Part shown: piece by piece, positions 27,570 to 37,253 of the stretch
Layout: the number at the start of each line of letters is the position of its first letter
Numbering within the stretch: the stretch's first letter is position 1
Source of the DNA: Sulfolobales archaeon HS-7
GTDB lineage: Archaea > Thermoproteota > Thermoprotei_A > Sulfolobales > Sulfolobaceae
Length of the DNA stretch: 64,000 nucleotides
Assembly: GCA_019704295.1 (NCBI GenBank)
Contig: AP024596.1
Span: 496,001 to 560,000 of the forward strand
Direction: 5' to 3'
Position numbers and translations under genes: made by a program
Notes under the pieces: generated by a model
Databases searched by the model: none
Told to the model about the DNA's origin: nothing
Seen by the model: the letters and a program-made list of their open reading frames with translations, nothing else

Positions 27570-28139
27570 CTACTCAGGCCTGAACCTAGCTAAAATTATT
27601 CCTCCAGGCGACGACTCTACAGAACTTACCTTCATTCCGAAAGCCTCTAATAGCCTTTTTAATGATTTGCTTGCACAATAGGTAGACTCCCTGCTAAAGC
27701 CAGTTCCAGATACTTGCATCTCTACGTCTCCATTAACTTCCCTGACAACAATACTGGAGATGGGTAGGACTGGCTTTACCTTCTCGTATAACTGTAAAAG
27801 TTCAGTCAACGTCTTAGCGCGTAACTTTAAGTATAACCCTAGCTGTTCTCCCGACTCTGAACAGATCTTATCGAACTCTTCTTTGCTTTCCTTAAACATG
27901 GTTACCGAAACGTTATCTAAATACCAGGCAGTAACTGGTATTACATTTATACTCTTCGTGATTTTAAACAACTCGATTAACGCCTCTAGAGTTGAAAGAT
28001 CTTCCCCCTCCCTTAAGACTTCGAGAACTAGCTTCAGTGCTACGTTGGTTAAGAAGAACATTGTATATCCTTTCTTCTTAGCCATATCCTCCAACTGTTC
28101 AACTATCTTCTCATCTGCAGCTACGTTAACCCTTGCCAT
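27570..28139 (-). CDS. ribbon-helix-helix protein with C-terminal domain, conserved crenarchaeal type
   Basis: The first ~45 residues (ARVNVAADEKIVEQLEDMAKK...) fit a ribbon-helix-helix DNA-binding domain: one strand, then two helices. A helical middle follows (about 50-130), then a beta-rich end (VEMQVSGTGFS, GGIILARFRPE). I place the start at the ATG at 28137-28139, which begins exactly at the RHH strand, rather than three codons upstream. A minus-strand TATA-like GTTTTATAAG lies about 35-40 bp before it. Probably a regulator or DNA-associated protein; target unknown. Confidence 0.65.
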   Translation of the reverse strand: MARVNVAADEKIVEQLEDMAKKKGYTMFFLTNVALKLVLEVLREGEDLSTLEALIELFKITKSINVIPVTAWYLDNVSVTMFKESKEEFDKICSESGEQLGLYLKLRAKTLTELLQLYEKVKPVLPISSIVVREVNGDVEMQVSGTGFSRESTYCASKSLKRLLEAFGMKVSSVESSPGGIILARFRPE

Positions 28140-28229
28140 AATTAACATGTGTATTTGATTAGTGGCTTCTTATAAAACTAGCTATCTATTATTAATTAAG
28201 CATGATTCGCTATTAAAGATTTTATCTTA

Positions 28230-28364
28230 TTATTTCACTACAATTAAATCCCAAATTATAAACAGGATTAGTGCAACTACGAAGCCACCCAAATACCAGT
28301 TATCGTCGTTAAATAGGTTTTTTATCAAATCAAGAAGTGAGTCAACACCAGACCGAGACTTCAT
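28230..28364 (-). CDS. 44-residue single-pass membrane protein
   Basis: A complete frame from ATG (28362-28364) to TAA (28230-28232). The product has a polar, amphipathic N-terminal part (MKSRSGVDSLLDLIKNLF), a short NDDNWYLGG turn and one strong transmembrane helix (GGFVVALILFIIWDLIVV) ending in Lys-stop. A TATA-like TTTTTTATTC lies about 25-30 bp upstream, so it would be leaderless. It diverges from an MFS transporter across a 31-bp palindrome and precedes the RHH gene by 90 bp. Function unknown; the clean amphipathic-plus-membrane layout argues against chance. Confidence 0.6.
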   Translation of the reverse strand: MKSRSGVDSLLDLIKNLFNDDNWYLGGFVVALILFIIWDLIVVK

Positions 28365-28444
28365 AAGTATAAATTGTAATTACTTTGAATAAAAAATTTT
28401 CCCTTAAATATCCTAATGGTATAATCCTTTTTTATTACTTATTT

Positions 28445-28475
28445 AGTAGAAATTTTATATTATAAAAATTCTACT
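28445..28475. promoter_or_regulatory. 31-bp near-perfect palindrome between divergent genes
   Basis: Arms of 15 bp (28445-28459 and 28461-28475) with the core AGTAGAA...TTCTACT, a single mismatch and a one-base centre. It lies 80 bp upstream of the leftward 44-residue gene and about 70 bp upstream of the rightward MFS gene, so it could be a shared operator. A transcription terminator is less likely, as no gene runs into it. Confidence 0.55.
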
Positions 28476-28517
28476 TTATTTCGTTAACTTAGACGTTAAA
28501 CCTGTTTAATGTATTAC

Positions 28518-28526
28518 TTATATATT
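28518..28526 (+). promoter_or_regulatory. TATA box of the MFS gene
   Basis: ttatatatt, centred about 25 bp before the ATG at 28547; leaderless transcript predicted. Confidence 0.6.
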
Positions 28527-28546
28527 CACATTAATAATTTACAATT

Positions 28547-29977
28547 ATGACTTCATATGAAGAGAAGGGTTACGAGATTGTAGCTAGATTAGATAGAATC
28601 CCCACGTGGGCTTTAAACTACATTTTCATAGGCATTCTAGGAGTAGGCGAGTTATTTACTTTTTTCGATATATTTAATATAAACGTCAGTTGGGTACAGA
28701 CTGCAGTAGTTCTGCTTCACGCTACTCCTGCAACAGCCAGCGTATTAGAAGGACCAGTAGTCCTGGGCAATTTAATAGGTTATGTTATAGGTTCCCTCAT
28801 CCTATCTCCGTTATCTGATAGATATGGCCGTAGGGATATGTTAGTTATAACCATGTTAATTACAGCTCTTGGCTCGCTTTTTAACGTATTTGTAGCGAAT
28901 TATATAGAGATACTAGCAGCCAGGACTATCACAGGAATAGGAATAGGCGCTGATCTTGCGATAGTGAACACTTACGTAGGAGAAGTAGCTCCAGTGAAAG
29001 CTAGAGCAAAATACGTATCAATGATTTTCATTTTTTCAACAATGGGAGCGTTCTTGGGAATATGGGTAGGACTTCTTCTAACTACACCGCCAGCCCCTTT
29101 CCCTTATGGCCTTCCCATAGCTCTGGGTAGTTCAGGAATCTTCGCAACCGACGGGTGGAGAATAATGTATGGAATAGGCGCTTTACTCGCATTTATAGGA
29201 ATACTCCTAAGGTTCCAGTTACCCGAATCACCAAGATGGCTCTTATCGAAAGGGCGAATGGCTGATGCAGAGAAAATTGTAGAGCACATGGAAAAAAGAG
29301 CGGAATCAAAGGGAGTAAAGCTTCCCAAACCCTCGATAATACCAGTAAACCTCTCAGGTACGAAACCGGTTCCATATAGCGAAATATTTAAAAACAGGTT
29401 ATACCTGAAGAGGTTTGCATTCTTATTGCCAATGTGGTTCTTAGCCTACTCCACAGTTTACTCTATCGCCGCTGGGCTAACCTCGCTACTAACAGCAGAA
29501 AAGTACAGTGTTCCGGAGGCCGGAATCATCTCAGCAATGGGTGTAATAGGTTTCGTTATAGTAGGTCCAGTTGCAACCTTTCTGGGTGATAAGCTTGAAA
29601 GAAAATATTGGTTAGGAATTGGTGCAATCCTTACCGTAATCGGAGGAGTTGTTGTGGGTCTAACGCCGAATATAATAGTTGATATTATAGCTTCAATCGT
29701 CCTTTTCTTCGGATTTAACATATGGGTTCCCATAGCATATACTTGGACTATGGAAAGTTATCCCACTAGGGCTAGGACAAGCGGATTCGCACTAAATGAC
29801 GGATTAGGTCATCTGGGAGGTGGCATAGGTGTGGTCGCAATTACGTCTTTATCCCTAATTTTACCCGCTTTAGAGTTGTTCGGAGTAATATCAATCTTCC
29901 TCGTTATAGCAGCGGTAATAGCGATAGTTTTCGGTCATTATACGACTAACAGAAGACTTGATGAGGTTTCTCCTTAA
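28547..29977 (+). CDS. MFS transporter (sugar/metabolite:H+ symporter-like)
   Basis: A 476-residue protein with about 12 membrane helices. MFS hallmarks of the sugar/metabolite porter group are clear: LSDRYGRRD after helix 2, the motif RTITGIGIGADLA on helix 4 with VGEVAPVKARAK after it, the central PESPRWLL signature and DKLERKYW between helices 8 and 9. The substrate could be a sugar or an organic acid. It overlaps the convergent ABC permease gene by 4 bp. A palindrome (28445-28475) lies upstream as a candidate operator. Confidence 0.88.
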   Translation: MTSYEEKGYEIVARLDRIPTWALNYIFIGILGVGELFTFFDIFNINVSWVQTAVVLLHATPATASVLEGPVVLGNLIGYVIGSLILSPLSDRYGRRDMLVITMLITALGSLFNVFVANYIEILAARTITGIGIGADLAIVNTYVGEVAPVKARAKYVSMIFIFSTMGAFLGIWVGLLLTTPPAPFPYGLPIALGSSGIFATDGWRIMYGIGALLAFIGILLRFQLPESPRWLLSKGRMADAEKIVEHMEKRAESKGVKLPKPSIIPVNLSGTKPVPYSEIFKNRLYLKRFAFLLPMWFLAYSTVYSIAAGLTSLLTAEKYSVPEAGIISAMGVIGFVIVGPVATFLGDKLERKYWLGIGAILTVIGGVVVGLTPNIIVDIIASIVLFFGFNIWVPIAYTWTMESYPTRARTSGFALNDGLGHLGGGIGVVAITSLSLILPALELFGVISIFLVIAAVIAIVFGHYTTNRRLDEVSP

Positions 29978-30813
29978 CTTATCTTCTTAGGTATATCCCT
30001 TTTTAAGAAGCTGAAAAAGGCCACAAATACCGCTGACACCGAATAGCTAATTGTGTATAAATATGCCTCTAATTGAGTACCTGCGATAATAGGAAAAACC
30101 TCTACCGCTTCAACTATAAGGGAGGCATTAGGAATATGAGATGCTAAGAGGAAGGGGAGTTCGGTCGCCCCCCATGATGGTAATACTATTGCGATCTGTT
30201 GGAAAAGCAGATCGTCAGTCAATCTGGAGACGAATATTAACACTGCCTCAATCAGCAAGGAACCAATAAGAATAGAGCTTGCTGCTAAGAAAGCCAAGTT
30301 ACTTCTCCTAATTATCTCACCTAACATATAAGCAATTGAGTAAAAAGTCAGAGAGGAAAAGATCACCAAAAAGAATAGAGCAGGGATATAATTAAGGCCT
30401 GTTTGATCGCCAAATAGTAAGAACGACATGACGAGAGATATAGTTAACATTAGACCGTAAACAGCTATAAAAAGTATGTATCCGCCGAGGAATTTTCCGG
30501 TAGCAAAACTCAACCTGCTCAATGGCTTAGTTAGGAAAAAATCTACAGTTCCCTGTTCATATTCCTCTGATAATGAACCTGACGCAATAGATATCGCTAT
30601 AAAGTGGAGAAGTAAGCTCTGAGGGAGTAAAGCTCCTGCAATCCAGAGTACGGATTTTAAGGGTTGAATAATGGAGAGTAACGCCTGACTTTTGACTTGC
30701 GACAATGCGACATAAGTCCCAACCTCAAAGATCACCGTTATAGCTATAATTACGAGGACTTTCTTTCTGGCAATGGATCTTTTGATTTCATAGCTAATTA
30801 TTTTTTCTAACAT
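29974..30813 (-). CDS. ABC-2 type transporter permease
   Basis: A 279-residue integral membrane protein with about six helices. An N-terminal amphipathic stretch (EIKRSIARKKVLV) leads into helix 1, and the segment SGSLSEEYEQGTVDFFLTKPLSR is the conserved cytoplasmic coupling region of ABC-2 permeases (the gliding/Nod type). It starts inside the end of the ATPase gene (20 bp overlap), so the two form one exporter operon. Cargo unknown; such pairs export drugs, peptides or lipids. Confidence 0.85.
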   Translation of the reverse strand: MLEKIISYEIKRSIARKKVLVIIAITVIFEVGTYVALSQVKSQALLSIIQPLKSVLWIAGALLPQSLLLHFIAISIASGSLSEEYEQGTVDFFLTKPLSRLSFATGKFLGGYILFIAVYGLMLTISLVMSFLLFGDQTGLNYIPALFFLVIFSSLTFYSIAYMLGEIIRRSNLAFLAASSILIGSLLIEAVLIFVSRLTDDLLFQQIAIVLPSWGATELPFLLASHIPNASLIVEAVEVFPIIAGTQLEAYLYTISYSVSAVFVAFFSFLKRDIPKKIS

Positions 30814-31708
30814 CTTTCGACGCCTCTATTAAGGCATTAATGTATGCATCCTCCAGGGAGAGATCTGTGGAGTAATCAATAACGGAAACGTTGTCCTCTA
30901 TTAAGGTTTTGAGAAATTCCTCCCTTCTATCCTCTCCCATAAGTACTATTACTTTCCCGTCCCTAATCTCCGTACTTTTTATGAAGCCTAATCCCTTTGC
31001 AACCTCAATTACCTTTTCTGGAGTTCGGGAAGTTATGATTACCCTAAGTCCTAGGAACCTTGCTACAAGATCTTCGGGATCCCCTGCGTAGAACACTCTT
31101 CCCGCAAAGATTAAAAACACCCTGTTACATAGCTTTCTTACCTCCTCTAATTCGTGAGTCGTCATTACTATTAGCGAACCGCTTTTCCTCTTCTCTCTTA
31201 AAACGTCTCTAATGTGTACATTTAACGCCGGATCAGTACCTATATTCGGTTCATCCATAACTATGACTTTTGGATCTCCCAACAAGGCCTCAGCCAACGC
31301 AATCCTTTGCACCATTCCCTTACTATACTTGGCTATTTTCTTCTTAGCGTGGTTTGACATTCCGACGAGATCAAGGTACTCATTAACGCTAAACTCTGGA
31401 ATTCCTTTCAATCTAGCAGATAACTTCAGGACCTCCTCCCCCGATAAAAATGGGGGTAGATTAGGTAGTTCCTGAACATATCCTATTTCCTTAAAAATAC
31501 CCTTCTCCTTAAAGGGCGATTTTCCCATAATTCGTACTTCCCCCATTTCCGGGTAGATTAGACCCAACGCAACTCTTAATAGAGTGGTCTTTCCTGCTCC
31601 ATTTGGCCCCAAAATTCCGTATATAAGAGGCTTATCCATGGTAATCGAGACGCTATCAAGTGCTATCCTCTCTCCATACCGTTTTGACACGTTTACTATC
31701 TCTATCAT
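30794..31708 (-). CDS. ABC transporter ATP-binding protein (ABC-2 exporter)
   Basis: A 304-residue ATPase. Walker A GPNGAGKTT (about 35-43), Q-loop YVQELPN, signature YSKGMVQR, Walker B VIVMDEPNIGTDP and switch His in MTTHELEE are all intact. After the nucleotide-binding domain a roughly 90-residue C-terminal domain (ITSRTPEKVIEVA...) is like those of CcmA/DrrA-type exporters. It is the first gene of a two-gene operon with the overlapping permease and starts 30 bp from the antiporter gene's end on the same strand. Confidence 0.92.
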   Translation of the reverse strand: MIEIVNVSKRYGERIALDSVSITMDKPLIYGILGPNGAGKTTLLRVALGLIYPEMGEVRIMGKSPFKEKGIFKEIGYVQELPNLPPFLSGEEVLKLSARLKGIPEFSVNEYLDLVGMSNHAKKKIAKYSKGMVQRIALAEALLGDPKVIVMDEPNIGTDPALNVHIRDVLREKRKSGSLIVMTTHELEEVRKLCNRVFLIFAGRVFYAGDPEDLVARFLGLRVIITSRTPEKVIEVAKGLGFIKSTEIRDGKVIVLMGEDRREEFLKTLIEDNVSVIDYSTDLSLEDAYINALIEASKDVRKNN

Positions 31709-31738
31709 TTCAATATAACTCGTTTTCTGGTTTAAGTG

Positions 31739-33424
31739 TTATTGTGATACTTCTTCTTCTGCTCTCCTCAGAGCTCTGTATCCTATATAAAGTGTTAAAG
31801 CCAACACGACCACAAGTATAAATGGGCTAACGGGATTTGACGAATGTGTTAATGATAATATACCCCCTGAAACTCCTGCGCTAACTATTACTTCAAAAGA
31901 CACGATAAGGATGAACATTAAAACGGCAAATATAGGCGAACCGTATTTCCCGAGGAATGCTGTTTTATTCATAATGTCTGTAATTTTTCTCCTGCCTAAC
32001 AGTATTTCATAAATAGGTAAGAACAAAACCGCTATTGATAGCGCAGGACCTAAATAACCTTCGATTGACGTAAATCCGTATAATGAAAACAAGTAAACTA
32101 CGAGAAGGAAGGTGTACGAGACGAAAATATAAGCTAAAAACTCCTTATAAACCTCAATGGCCCCTATCTTCATTGCTTCAGTTATCTTATTCTTGCTTCT
32201 AGATAGCCTAAGGTTCACAGAATCTCTAATGGCAGAAATCGTACGATCAATTCGTTTACTCCATGCGGGAAGCGCGTTCGTTATCTTCTCCTGAAACACT
32301 CTATCATATCTCGTAGATATTGATGCGAAGATTGATGATAGTGCTACCACCATTATTGTGACAAAGTATACGGAGGATGAAGTTACCCCTATGGATAGAC
32401 CGTATGAGGCTATGACTATTCCGAACTCACTTATTGGTGACATATAAAACCCTAATCTGATCGAACTTGAACCTGGTATACCAATAAGGTAAGAAGAAAC
32501 CACAAATGCGAACATTTTGGCGATTATTAAGATCAAAGATATTGCGACGACTTCCCCTACTACGGTTATACTTGGAAGAGAAGGCAATTCTGCACCTGCA
32601 ATTACGAAAAATATGACGTAAAAGAAATCCCTAAGCGGAACAATCAACTTATCTATTGAGTCAGATTCTGGCATGGTGGATATCGAGAGCCCTATAATTA
32701 GTGCCATCAAAGCAGATGAAACGCCGAGAAGGGGAGATATAGTTTCCGTTAAAAGTACAAGGGTGATCGACGCGATTACTACTAAGTCCTGTCCCCCTTT
32801 TATGGTAGTCCTAATAGCTCTTCTCCCTAAGAAAAAGCCCAATCCTATTGAGAAAATTACACCTAAAATGACTTCATTAAGTTTGCTAACGACTTGAATA
32901 ATATTTCCACCGCTAACTAATATTGGGAATAGGGACAGTTGAAAGAGAGCGACTACGTCTTCCATAGAAGCGAGACCTAACATCAAGTTCCTGAAAGAAG
33001 AGTTCTCCAAAAGTCCCTTCTCTTCAAGGAGTTTAAAAGTTATCGCGGTACTAGTGTTAAGTGCGGTAAATAATATAGTGAGTTCGTCTCCGAAATCGTA
33101 GTTCATAATCCGTGTAATTCCATAAGCCACTCCGAAAACTATTACTATCTCTATTAATATTATTGGAATTATCTTACTTAATTCCCTTTTAAGATAAGAA
33201 ATCTTTAGATTCATTCCGATCTCGAAGGAAATAATCGCTATAGCTAGTCCTGAGAAAAAGGTGAGAAGTGGCGAATTGGCGTCTACTAGATGAAGGAGAG
33301 AGCCGAAAATTATACCCGCAATAACGTAGCCTGCAGTCGCCGAGTAACCTCTTATTCTAAGGAGATAACCCATAAACGCAGCCGAAGCCAATAGCAATGC
33401 TATTACAGCTACGTTATTCGTCAT
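31739..33424 (-). CDS. CPA2-type cation/proton antiporter with extra C-terminal membrane domain
   Basis: A 561-residue membrane protein. Residues 1-385 form the 12-13 helix sodium/proton exchanger fold of KefB/NapA-type proteins, with AIISFEIGMNLK, a discontinuous-helix segment TALNTSTAITFKLLEEKG and an acidic region GLASMEDVVAL. Family members often add a soluble TrkA-N/KTN domain; here a linker (about 390-430, RIDRTISAIRDSVNLRLS) leads to four or five further hydrophobic helices instead. It probably serves pH or Na+/K+ homeostasis in acid. Same strand as the ABC exporter, 30 bp apart. Confidence 0.85.
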   Translation of the reverse strand: MTNNVAVIALLLASAAFMGYLLRIRGYSATAGYVIAGIIFGSLLHLVDANSPLLTFFSGLAIAIISFEIGMNLKISYLKRELSKIIPIILIEIVIVFGVAYGITRIMNYDFGDELTILFTALNTSTAITFKLLEEKGLLENSSFRNLMLGLASMEDVVALFQLSLFPILVSGGNIIQVVSKLNEVILGVIFSIGLGFFLGRRAIRTTIKGGQDLVVIASITLVLLTETISPLLGVSSALMALIIGLSISTMPESDSIDKLIVPLRDFFYVIFFVIAGAELPSLPSITVVGEVVAISLILIIAKMFAFVVSSYLIGIPGSSSIRLGFYMSPISEFGIVIASYGLSIGVTSSSVYFVTIMVVALSSIFASISTRYDRVFQEKITNALPAWSKRIDRTISAIRDSVNLRLSRSKNKITEAMKIGAIEVYKEFLAYIFVSYTFLLVVYLFSLYGFTSIEGYLGPALSIAVLFLPIYEILLGRRKITDIMNKTAFLGKYGSPIFAVLMFILIVSFEVIVSAGVSGGILSLTHSSNPVSPFILVVVLALTLYIGYRALRRAEEEVSQ

Positions 33425-33667
33425 CGCTATATCAACCCCTTAACTAACATTAGTTTCTCTTCTCTCTCTTCTTTAAATAAGATCGTAAGTAAGTATTTCA
33501 ATTCGGAACGGGGGGCTAAATTAGTCCTTGTTTTGCCTGATAGTATTAAGATTTTTTCTTCCCCCGTCGCTCTCACTAAGATAATGTATTACAACGAGTT
33601 AAATATTTTCTACGAGTGGAGTTACATTTTTAGCAATAGAAATTCATTACGCTCAATTCATGCATAA

Positions 33668-33677
33668 TAATTTAAAA
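33668..33677 (+). promoter_or_regulatory. TATA box of the sdh operon
   Basis: taatttaaaa centred about 27 bp before the sdhA ATG at 33700, with no ribosome site before the ATG; leaderless start predicted. Confidence 0.55.
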
Positions 33678-33699
33678 AGAATCGTCAATAAATAAGTCT

Positions 33700-35394
33700 A
33701 TGGAGAAGTCTTCTTATGATGCAGTTGTAGTGGGAGCTGGACTCGCTGGTTTAATGAGCGCTTATTACATAGCGAAGGACAAGCATAGAGTAGCAGTAAT
33801 ATCAAAGGTGTTCCCAACCAGATCTCATTCCTCGGCAGCAGAAGGGGGGATAGCGGCGTATATTAAAGGAAACTCAGATCCTAATGATAATCCCGACTAT
33901 ATGACTTATGATACAGTTAAGGGCGGAGATTACTTAGTCGATCAAGACGCTGCAGAATTACTTTCAAATAAATCTGGTGAAATTGTAGAGATTATGGAAA
34001 GATGGGGAGCTTTATTCAATAGACAGCCTGATGGAAGAGTAGCTATAAGGTATTTCGGAGGTCAAACCTATCCTAGGACGAGATTCGTAGGGGACAAGAC
34101 AGGAATGGCCCTTCTTCACACCCTCTTTGAAAGAACTTCTGGTGAAAATATAGACATTTTCCCAGAGTGGTTCGCCTTAGATCTCGTCATCGATGATAGC
34201 AAGAGGGTTAATGGAGTTGTCGCGATGGAAATGAAAACTATGAATCCCATATTTTTCAAAGCTAGAGCAGTAGTGCTAGCCACAGGAGGAATGGGTATGT
34301 TATACAGGCATACCACGAACTCATACATTAATACGGGTGATGGTTACGGGATGGCACTAAGGGCTGGGGCCCCTATAAAAGATCCCGAATTCGTGCAATT
34401 TCACCCGACCGCGTTGTATCCCTCAGATATATTAATTAGTGAGGCCGCCAGGGGTGAAGGGGCTATATTAAAGAATGTGAATGGAGAGAGATTTATGACG
34501 AAATATGCGCCACACAAACTAGATCTTGCACCCCGAGACGTTGTATCAAGAGCCATATTAACGGAAGTTAAAGAAGGTCGTGGATATCCTGGAGTTTACG
34601 TCGGACTTGACTTAACTCACTTAGGCGAGAAATATATAAAGGAGAGACTTGCCTTGGCATATGAAGCAGCAAAAACTTTTGCTGGAGTGGACGCAGTAAA
34701 CGAACCCATACCAGTGAGGCCAGCTCAACATTACTACATGGGTGGAATTGACGTAAATACTATGGGACAAAACGAGGAAATAAAAGGACTTTTTGCTGCA
34801 GGGGAAGCTGCGTGCGTCTCCGTACACGGAGCCAATAGGCTGGGTTCTAACTCATTACTTGAAACATTGGTCTTTGGCAGAGAGACCGGCATAACCGTCT
34901 CTAGGTACCTAAGCGCAACACCTGAGTTAAGTGTTGATACAAATCCAGAACCTATTCTTGATGAAGCGTATAAATTCGTTAAAAGCGAATCTGGAGTTCC
35001 ATTTGGGGAAATATTAGAAAAACTAAGGGACGCAATGTGGGACAGAGTGGGAGTGTTTAGAGATGAAGACGGACTTAGAGAGGCCCTCTCTACAATTACA
35101 TCCCTTCGTGAGAAAGTTAAGGAGATGTATGTAACTGATAAAAGCGGAGTTTATAACACCGAATTCTTTAACGCGCTCGAAATGAGGAACATGATGGATC
35201 TGGCAGTGGTAATTGCTAAGGCAGCCCTGGAAAGAAGGGAGTCGCGCGGTGCCCATTATAGACTTGATTACCCGAAGAGAGATGATGCGAATTACCTAGT
35301 ACATACGCTTGCGTATATCAGGGGTAATACCGTAGAAATTACAACAAAGCCGGTAAGAATGACAAGGTGGCAACCCGAGGAAAGGGTGTATTAA
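33700..35394 (+). CDS. sdhA: succinate dehydrogenase flavoprotein subunit
   Basis: Oxidises succinate to fumarate in the TCA cycle and passes electrons to SdhB at the membrane. The 564 residues include the FAD Rossmann motif [12 protein letters not shown] near the N-terminus, the FAD-binding [12 protein letters not shown] (covalent-His region of the family), the active-site segment [40 protein letters not shown] and the C-terminal helical domain [14 protein letters not shown]. It is the first gene of the operon and abuts sdhB directly (stop TAA followed at once by ATG). Confidence 0.96.
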   Translation: MEKSSYDAVVVGAGLAGLMSAYYIAKDKHRVAVISKVFPTRSHSSAAEGGIAAYIKGNSDPNDNPDYMTYDTVKGGDYLVDQDAAELLSNKSGEIVEIMERWGALFNRQPDGRVAIRYFGGQTYPRTRFVGDKTGMALLHTLFERTSGENIDIFPEWFALDLVIDDSKRVNGVVAMEMKTMNPIFFKARAVVLATGGMGMLYRHTTNSYINTGDGYGMALRAGAPIKDPEFVQFHPTALYPSDILISEAARGEGAILKNVNGERFMTKYAPHKLDLAPRDVVSRAILTEVKEGRGYPGVYVGLDLTHLGEKYIKERLALAYEAAKTFAGVDAVNEPIPVRPAQHYYMGGIDVNTMGQNEEIKGLFAAGEAACVSVHGANRLGSNSLLETLVFGRETGITVSRYLSATPELSVDTNPEPILDEAYKFVKSESGVPFGEILEKLRDAMWDRVGVFRDEDGLREALSTITSLREKVKEMYVTDKSGVYNTEFFNALEMRNMMDLAVVIAKAALERRESRGAHYRLDYPKRDDANYLVHTLAYIRGNTVEITTKPVRMTRWQPEERVY

Positions 35395-36375
35395 ATGAGT
35401 TCTACCGCTGAATTACAAAAAGGAGTAATAAAGGAAGAAAAAACCGAGATAGTTGTGAAAGTAAAGAGATTTTCTAAAGAGAGAGGAGAATGGTGGCAGG
35501 AATACAAATTGGCAGTGGATAGGTTTACTCAAATTACAGAGGTGTTAAGGAGAATACGTTCAGAACAAGATCCAAGTCTCTCATATAGGGCGGCTTGTCA
35601 TATGGCGGTATGCGGTAGCTGCGCTATGAAGATTAATGGGGCGCCAAGGCTTGCCTGCAAGACGTTAGCGCTAGATCTGGTCAAGCGCTACAATGATAAC
35701 GTAATCACGCTGGAACCAATGGACAGGTTTCCAGTAGTTAAGGACTTAATAACGGATATGACTGAGTTTTACGACAAAATGTACTCAGTTAAGCCTAGGC
35801 TTTATCCATCTCCTCAAGTATTAGAAGATAAAGCTCAGCACAGATTAAGACCTGAAGATCAAAGGCTCCTGTGGAAGTACGCTCAATGTATTTGGTGTGG
35901 CTTATGTGTATCCTCATGTCCCGCGGTTAGAATCGACGAGAAGTTCTTAGGGCCTGCTGCACATGCTAAGGGTTTCAGGTTTCTCGCAGATCCTAGAGAT
36001 ACGATTCAGGAGGAGAGAATGAAGATCCTTTTAGATAGCGCATGGCGTTGTACTTATTGCTATATGTGCTTCGAGGTGTGCCCAAGGGAAATAGAACCAG
36101 TGGAGGCAATAAAACTAACAAGAACTTACACGCCGCCTGAGGGAATGAGTGAGGTTTCACGAATGGGCGAGAAGCATACAGATGCTATAAAGGAGTCTAT
36201 AACTAAAAGTGGGAAACTTATGGAAGCCTATGTTTATGGAAAGGCATACGGCGCTGGAGCGATAAGAGATTTCGTATATTTCCTTGCTAGTGGTAGAGGA
36301 AAGTATCTCTTAGTAAGGGAGAAACCAGTTAACAATATTAGCGAAGTAAAGAAACTCATGGGTGAAGCTAAATGA
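35395..36375 (+). CDS. sdhB: succinate dehydrogenase iron-sulfur subunit
   Basis: Electron-transfer subunit of 326 residues. An N-terminal plant-type 2Fe-2S domain has CHMAVCGSC plus a later Cys in RLAC; then two cysteine sets, [12 protein letters not shown] and [12 protein letters not shown]. The second set has the fourth Cys (CxxCxxCxxxCP), so it should hold 4Fe-4S rather than the 3Fe-4S of the mitochondrial enzyme, as known for Sulfolobales complexes. A C-terminal extension of about 90 residues follows. It overlaps sdhC by 4 bp. Confidence 0.95.
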   Translation: MSSTAELQKGVIKEEKTEIVVKVKRFSKERGEWWQEYKLAVDRFTQITEVLRRIRSEQDPSLSYRAACHMAVCGSCAMKINGAPRLACKTLALDLVKRYNDNVITLEPMDRFPVVKDLITDMTEFYDKMYSVKPRLYPSPQVLEDKAQHRLRPEDQRLLWKYAQCIWCGLCVSSCPAVRIDEKFLGPAAHAKGFRFLADPRDTIQEERMKILLDSAWRCTYCYMCFEVCPREIEPVEAIKLTRTYTPPEGMSEVSRMGEKHTDAIKESITKSGKLMEAYVYGKAYGAGAIRDFVYFLASGRGKYLLVREKPVNNISEVKKLMGEAK

Positions 36376-37253
36376 AAATAGCTTATTATCCTGGTTGTGC
36401 TACTCACGGTTATGCCCATGATGTAGATACTGCGACGAAAATTGTCGCAGAGACTCTAGGAATAGAATTAGTAGAGGTTGACGATTGGAATTGCTGTGGT
36501 GGTGGATTTTTGGATGAGAAAGATCCTGTTAGCCACGTAGCTCTTAACCTCAGGAACCTTTCACAAGTGGAGAAAATGGGATTTAACAAGATGACTACGC
36601 CGTGTAGTGTGTGTTTACATAGTCACAGAAAGGCAGAGGTAGTGTATAAGGAAGATACAAACTTAAGGAGGAGTGTTGACGAGAGAATAAAGGAGACCTC
36701 CGTCAAATATAGTGGCAACTCGACTACGGAGCACCTAGTGTGGATATTAGTAAGAGATGTGGGAGTAGAGACGATAAAATCAAGAGTCAAGAAGCCGCTT
36801 ACAGGAATAAGAGTAGCTGCTTTCTACGGATGCCAAATGCTGAGACCGTCAAAGTACTTAGGTTTCGAAGACCCCTTCACTGCTAAGAGCCTTGAAACCT
36901 TAATTCAAACGACAGGAGCTACCCCTGTTACCTTCCCGATGAGAAGCGCGTGTTGCGGTTTTCCATTAATGGGAAGTAATGAGAAAGGAGCTCTAAGGCT
37001 AGCCTTTAATGTGTTAAATAGTGCCAAACAGATGAATTCCGATTTACTAGTTCATCCATGTTCTCTGTGTCATCTACAGATGGATATAACTCAAGAGAAA
37101 GTTAAGGCGGAATTCAATCTGACCTGGAGACTGCCTGCTATATATATAACACAACTTTTAGGATTGGCGTTTGGATATAGTGCGGATGAATTGGAAATTC
37201 CTAAATACGCTAGGGAAGTCCTCACTGAGAAGGGATATCTAACTACCTTTTAA
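36372..37253 (+). CDS. sdhC: succinate dehydrogenase subunit C, CCG-domain (heterodisulfide-reductase-like)
   Basis: A 293-residue protein with two cysteine-rich CCG repeats: WNCCGGGF with PCSVCLH in the first half, and SACCGFPL with HPCSLCHLQ in the second. This is the SdhC of the unusual archaeal complex (SdhE type), which replaces classic haem-binding membrane anchors and probably binds the membrane through amphipathic helices near the C-terminus. In Sulfolobus operons a 14-kDa SdhD gene follows; here a convergent MBL gene overlaps the sdhC end by 15 bp and sdhD is absent. Confidence 0.93.
   Translation: MKIAYYPGCATHGYAHDVDTATKIVAETLGIELVEVDDWNCCGGGFLDEKDPVSHVALNLRNLSQVEKMGFNKMTTPCSVCLHSHRKAEVVYKEDTNLRRSVDERIKETSVKYSGNSTTEHLVWILVRDVGVETIKSRVKKPLTGIRVAAFYGCQMLRPSKYLGFEDPFTAKSLETLIQTTGATPVTFPMRSACCGFPLMGSNEKGALRLAFNVLNSAKQMNSDLLVHPCSLCHLQMDITQEKVKAEFNLTWRLPAIYITQLLGLAFGYSADELEIPKYAREVLTEKGYLTTF

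Noticed and set aside
28162..28392. Plus-strand 76-codon frame
   Set aside because: The opposite strand carries the much better 44-residue membrane protein with a promoter; the plus frame has no motif or start signal.
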